This document shows, piece after piece, positions 60,963 through 64,000 of a DNA stretch of 64,000 nt. Under the pieces are notes generated by a model. It was not told the origin of the DNA. It saw only the letters and a program-made list of their open reading frames with translations, and ran no database searches. Within the stretch, counting starts at the first letter, position 1; every line of letters starts with the position of its first letter. This stretch comes from Shewanella sp. Isolate11 (GTDB lineage Bacteria > Pseudomonadota > Gammaproteobacteria > Enterobacterales > Shewanellaceae). The stretch lies in the NCBI RefSeq assembly GCF_022398315.1, contig NZ_JAKEVF010000001.1, positions 848,644 to 912,643 on the forward strand. The letters are read 5' to 3'. The position numbers and the translations under genes are program-made.

Positions 60963-63100
60963 TATGCTTCCTCTTTAAATAGAGTATTGGCCTGTGCAGA
61001 GGCATGTTCTGCTAGGCTAGCTGTGAAATTTAGTTGGGCGATTTGATGTTCAAGCCCTTGTAGCAACCCATCTAATTTGACCGGCAGGCGATGGCTAATC
61101 ATCTGACCTATAGCCTTTAATAGCGTAGAAATTGTGTCGCTGCCCTTGGCGTTGGTGGCCACTGTGGTGTAGTTGAGTTGGGTTTCAGAGTGTAAAATCT
61201 TGTCTATCAGGGTGCAGTTTTGTCTATCGCTGCCAACTTCAACGAACAGTCTGGCGCCTTGACTAGCAGCGCTTTGGATCAGGGCGTTAAAATCCAGAGG
61301 CTGACAAAAGGTCTGACTGATGGCGTCGGCAACTAATTGCGAAGACAAGGGGATCTCTTGATTGAGTGGCGCATCGATGCCTATATTGCTGTTCGCTGCG
61401 CTGATAAATTTCACCTTATGCTGAATTGCATTAGGCTTTATTGGCTGGCAATAGAAATCGCTTACTTGTTGCCGTTGACTCAAGGCTGGCGCCGTATGCA
61501 TAGCGGTGACGCGATTTGCAGCTATGCCACGTTTTCCAAGCTTTTTCAGTAGGCTCTGGCAGCTTTGCTGACAGCCGGCGATGACGCAAGTACCTCCTTG
61601 GGTAATGGCTAAATAGACTCTCGGGTAGTCTGGCAATAGCGCTTGAATCTCCTCTGGCTGGCTGCGCACCACAAAGCTATTCCACTGAATCACTTCTTGT
61701 TCATTTAATCCCCAGGCTTGACGTACCGCGGTTAATTCGCCGGATATCACCGAAGTAAATAGCGGATCGCTCAAGGTCTTTTGGATCAGTTGATGAGGCT
61801 GCTGCCACACATCCAAACTTGCCCACATTGCAGCTTCTCCCATGGAGTAACCTAAGGCAAAGCTGGGCTGAATTCCGAACTCATCTGTGAGTAACTTGGT
61901 GAGTAAATAGCTGGCACCGACCCCAGCAATTGCCGAGTTGCACAGCGGCATATTGGTCAGCAATTGCTTATCACTGTGATAGAGGATATCGGCTTGCAGC
62001 ATGGCGTTCAGGTCGCCTTGTTGCTCCAGTTTTGCATAGAGTTCGGGGAAGTATTGGTGCAGCTCATTCAGCATTTGTTGATATACGGTGCCAACACCAG
62101 GATAGACAAACGCCAGTTTCTCTTGTCGTAATGGCGCTGCGGTGAAATAACTGCCCGCAGGCGTCTTGTACTGATATTGATTTCGCGCTGCAGTCGTTTT
62201 GGCGCCTTGATTTTCACTGACTGAGATTGCAAAAAAGGAGGCAAGCTTAGTCTTGACTGCTGTTATTTCTTGGCTCAACTGCTCAAGCCCGCAGGCCTGA
62301 AGTGTGATGGCAAAGCGAGGATCGTGTTGCTGACTAAATTCGCTTAGATTGCGATGCATTAGTTGCAGCAGCGCGAGCGGTTCCTGGCTCAAATTAGCCA
62401 GTCGATGTTCGAGTTGTTGCAGCTGCAGTGTTAACTGTGTTCGGTCATCGGCGGCGACAACAAACAGCAAACGCTGAGCGGTTAACAGTGACTTAGGCGG
62501 TCGTTTTCCCGTTGCCTGAGTGACGATTAAAGTCAGAGATTCGTTGTCTGGCATAAGTTGCAGGCTTAAGCTGGCAACGCGCCCTTGGTGAGGCGCCGTA
62601 AACCAAAAATGTTGTCTGCCATCAGCGTGAGTCTGTGTGCGCGAAGCGATATCGGCAACCAGATTAACCAATGCGTCAAAGTCGTTAACGCTACCAGAGG
62701 CAGTGTTACAGAGTTGATTACAGCGGTGATGACTAAGATCGGTATCTTGCCGTTTGGCTTGTTTCAGCGCCTGCTTTAAGGCTTGCCCTTGCTTCTTTGC
62801 TGTCTGCATAGCTGCGAGATAGGCGTGGGGATGCAGTTTTAGCTGCGCCGCCGTGAGTGCGGGCAATAACAGTAATTTGCTGTTTAATGTACCGAGCTGC
62901 ACCACTTCACCAGAGGCTAGCAACTTCATAGCTTGCTCGAGATCCAAACGCAGGTTGGTTAGCGTAAGCGAATGCACCTTGGTTTGAGCCAACTGTGCAG
63001 GTATCTGCCCATGTTCAAGCAGCAAGATAGCGATGCGCAGTGGCATCGCTTGATTCTCTTTGCGAGTAATTAGTGTTGCTGCAGACTTAGTGTCAGACAT
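60962..63100 (-). CDS. pfaB: PUFA synthase acyltransferase subunit PfaB
   Basis: A 712-residue protein. The acyltransferase domain is in the C-terminal half, with the nucleophile S419 in FALGYSMGEAAMW, preceded by EKLAFVYPGVGTVYQQML and followed by the ITQGGTCVIAG region. The N-terminal 310 residues are a diverged, probably non-catalytic KS-like or linker region (HFWFTAPHQGRVASLSLQLMP). PfaB is thought to influence which final product (EPA or DHA) is made. It starts 2 bp after pfaA ends and its stop overlaps the pfaC start. Confidence 0.94.
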   Translation of the reverse strand: MSDTKSAATLITRKENQAMPLRIAILLLEHGQIPAQLAQTKVHSLTLTNLRLDLEQAMKLLASGEVVQLGTLNSKLLLLPALTAAQLKLHPHAYLAAMQTAKKQGQALKQALKQAKRQDTDLSHHRCNQLCNTASGSVNDFDALVNLVADIASRTQTHADGRQHFWFTAPHQGRVASLSLQLMPDNESLTLIVTQATGKRPPKSLLTAQRLLFVVAADDRTQLTLQLQQLEHRLANLSQEPLALLQLMHRNLSEFSQQHDPRFAITLQACGLEQLSQEITAVKTKLASFFAISVSENQGAKTTAARNQYQYKTPAGSYFTAAPLRQEKLAFVYPGVGTVYQQMLNELHQYFPELYAKLEQQGDLNAMLQADILYHSDKQLLTNMPLCNSAIAGVGASYLLTKLLTDEFGIQPSFALGYSMGEAAMWASLDVWQQPHQLIQKTLSDPLFTSVISGELTAVRQAWGLNEQEVIQWNSFVVRSQPEEIQALLPDYPRVYLAITQGGTCVIAGCQQSCQSLLKKLGKRGIAANRVTAMHTAPALSQRQQVSDFYCQPIKPNAIQHKVKFISAANSNIGIDAPLNQEIPLSSQLVADAISQTFCQPLDFNALIQSAASQGARLFVEVGSDRQNCTLIDKILHSETQLNYTTVATNAKGSDTISTLLKAIGQMISHRLPVKLDGLLQGLEHQIAQLNFTASLAEHASAQANTLFKEEA

Positions 63101-63102
63101 AG

Positions 63103-64000
63103 TTATAGCGAACCTGTGCTAGTGGCATCAGTAAGCTTGTCAGTAACCCTGTCAGAAACCCTCTCTGTAATAAAGGCACTATTAAGATTTTTACTTATCG
63201 TCACCTTGGCACCGCGCATTATGGCGCTAAGCTGCCCATCTTGATGATACAGCGCAACATCGGCGATCAAACTCCGGCTGGTGGTTTTGATCACCTTCAG
63301 TTCGATAAACCCTTTATCACCGGCTTGCAGAGGCTTATGGCTGATAAACTGCGCCATACTCGAAGGTAAACTCGCAGCGCCATATTTCATCCGCGCCCAG
63401 ACTAGCATCCCCTGTAATAACAGATCTTCGGCAACGGGCTGAGAACCTCCAAGGGATAGCCTTGGAGCAAAGCTGCCATAATCTTGTTCGAACAACGCAG
63501 GCATGCTACAGCTTGCAACTAGACCTTGATCGTCAAAGCGAATCACTTTATCAAGCCCTTGTAATCGGGGGCCATGGAACAGGGTTCCATCATGATATAG
63601 CGCATCTTTATCTGCGATGGCTGGTAATTTTATAAGCTGCTGATAGTTATGTTTATTTTTAGAGACATTAGCCTCTAAAACATTAACCTCTGGGGCATCG
63701 GTTTGAGCCTTGACCAAACGGGCTTGATATTGCGGCTTATTATCACAATGAATAAAGGCTTTTACTGCCATTAACGTATCATTGTCACATTCATACTCTG
63801 GGGTTAATTCAAGCGTTAAGCCTTGTGGCTTATCGGTATCGAATATGATCCCTTTGAGTAACTTATAATTCTCAACATCAAAGCTGATGCCGTATTGTTG
63901 ATGTGCCGCCTCACGCATCCACTGGATGGCGCAAACTGTCGGCAACACCGGATGGCCGCCAATACAATGATCTGCCACTAAAGGGATGCTCTCCACCGTA
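63103..64000 (-). CDS. pfaA: PUFA synthase PfaA, C-terminal part (gene cut by window edge)
   Basis: The open frame continues past the right edge; the GTG at 63996 is internal, not a start. The 299 codons visible cover the C-terminal polyketide dehydratase-like (hot-dog) domain: PLVADHCIGGHPVLPTVCAIQWMREAAHQQYG contains the His and HPVLP motif, and DALYHDGTLFHGPRLQGLDKVI is the second conserved block. The KS, AT, ACP array and KR domains of PfaA would lie outside. It forms an operon with pfaB, pfaC and pfaD. Confidence 0.93.
   Translation of the reverse strand, partial: TVESIPLVADHCIGGHPVLPTVCAIQWMREAAHQQYGISFDVENYKLLKGIIFDTDKPQGLTLELTPEYECDNDTLMAVKAFIHCDNKPQYQARLVKAQTDAPEVNVLEANVSKNKHNYQQLIKLPAIADKDALYHDGTLFHGPRLQGLDKVIRFDDQGLVASCSMPALFEQDYGSFAPRLSLGGSQPVAEDLLLQGMLVWARMKYGAASLPSSMAQFISHKPLQAGDKGFIELKVIKTTSRSLIADVALYHQDGQLSAIMRGAKVTISKNLNSAFITERVSDRVTDKLTDATSTGSL

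Noticed and set aside
1..64000. CRISPR array, rRNA, intact IS or prophage genes
   Set aside because: No repeat-spacer pattern, no rRNA-like sequence and no transposase, integrase or phage structural gene was seen.

Overview
The window reads as a stretch of a Shewanella chromosome, a marine gammaproteobacterium. The main reason is the polyketide-type polyunsaturated fatty acid (EPA) synthase cluster pfaA-B-C-D at the right end. It is supported by a porin-phoB-phoR-PstS block, rdgC, a Na+-NQR operon, many secreted peptidases, and intergenic repeats of a kind I associate with this genus. Assignment to genus is inference; species is not claimed. Both edge genes are cut: an exported protein (1-613, minus) and pfaA (63103-64000, minus). 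I saw no tRNA, rRNA, CRISPR array, prophage or intact insertion sequence.

Layout. 0.7-2.6 kb: M61 peptidase. 2.7-3.6: rdgC. 3.9-8.3: phosphate block (porin, phoB, phoR, PstS-like protein), with PHO-box-like repeats on 11-bp spacing before phoB and pstS. 8.3-12.2: a 50-bp tandem repeat, yqfB, an M1 aminopeptidase and, in the gaps, four related minus-strand small RNA genes. Each has a sigma-E type promoter (GAACTW, 16 bp, TCYRA) and a strong Rho-independent terminator. 12.2-18.7: housekeeping genes (glutathione peroxidase under a perfect OhrR-like palindrome, RNA m5C methylase, MarR regulator with patatin lipase, GST, DUF2461, YaiI). 19.1-23.4: subtilase, RsmS/YbaM, S41 lipoprotein peptidase and a small partner. 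23.6-25.3: DUF599 membrane protein and a LysR regulator.

25.3-32.4 kb: an AT-rich signalling island of hybrid histidine kinase, separate HPt protein, receiver-EAL phosphodiesterase, two LuxR-type regulators and a GGDEF cyclase. It looks like a dispersed BvgAS/EvgAS-type phosphorelay tied to c-di-GMP. One regulator has Glu in place of the phospho-acceptor Asp, and an EvgA-like palindrome lies before its gene.

32.8-38.8: nqrABCDEF. 38.9-42.3: a Cys-motif protein of unknown function, truncated haemoglobin, ABM monooxygenase, Crp-like regulator, YgjV-like membrane protein. 42.4-48.5: a DUF3300 exported protein with a C10 tract, a PepSY / response regulator / sensor kinase operon, an anchored surface protein and an outer-membrane barrel. 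Three copies of one direct-repeat operator (RTTCA-N6-RTTCA) precede three of these transcription units and suggest a local regulon. A MITE-like element ends inside the kinase gene and supplies its stop codon; a second copy lies at 11.2 kb. 48.6-53.4: sulfotransferase, ModA-like binding protein, a 45-residue membrane protein and a penicillin-acylase-family hydrolase. 53.5-64.0: the pfa genes.

The parts most worth testing are the sigma-E small-RNA family, the c-di-GMP phosphorelay island and the three-site operator of the PepSY/regulator/kinase system.
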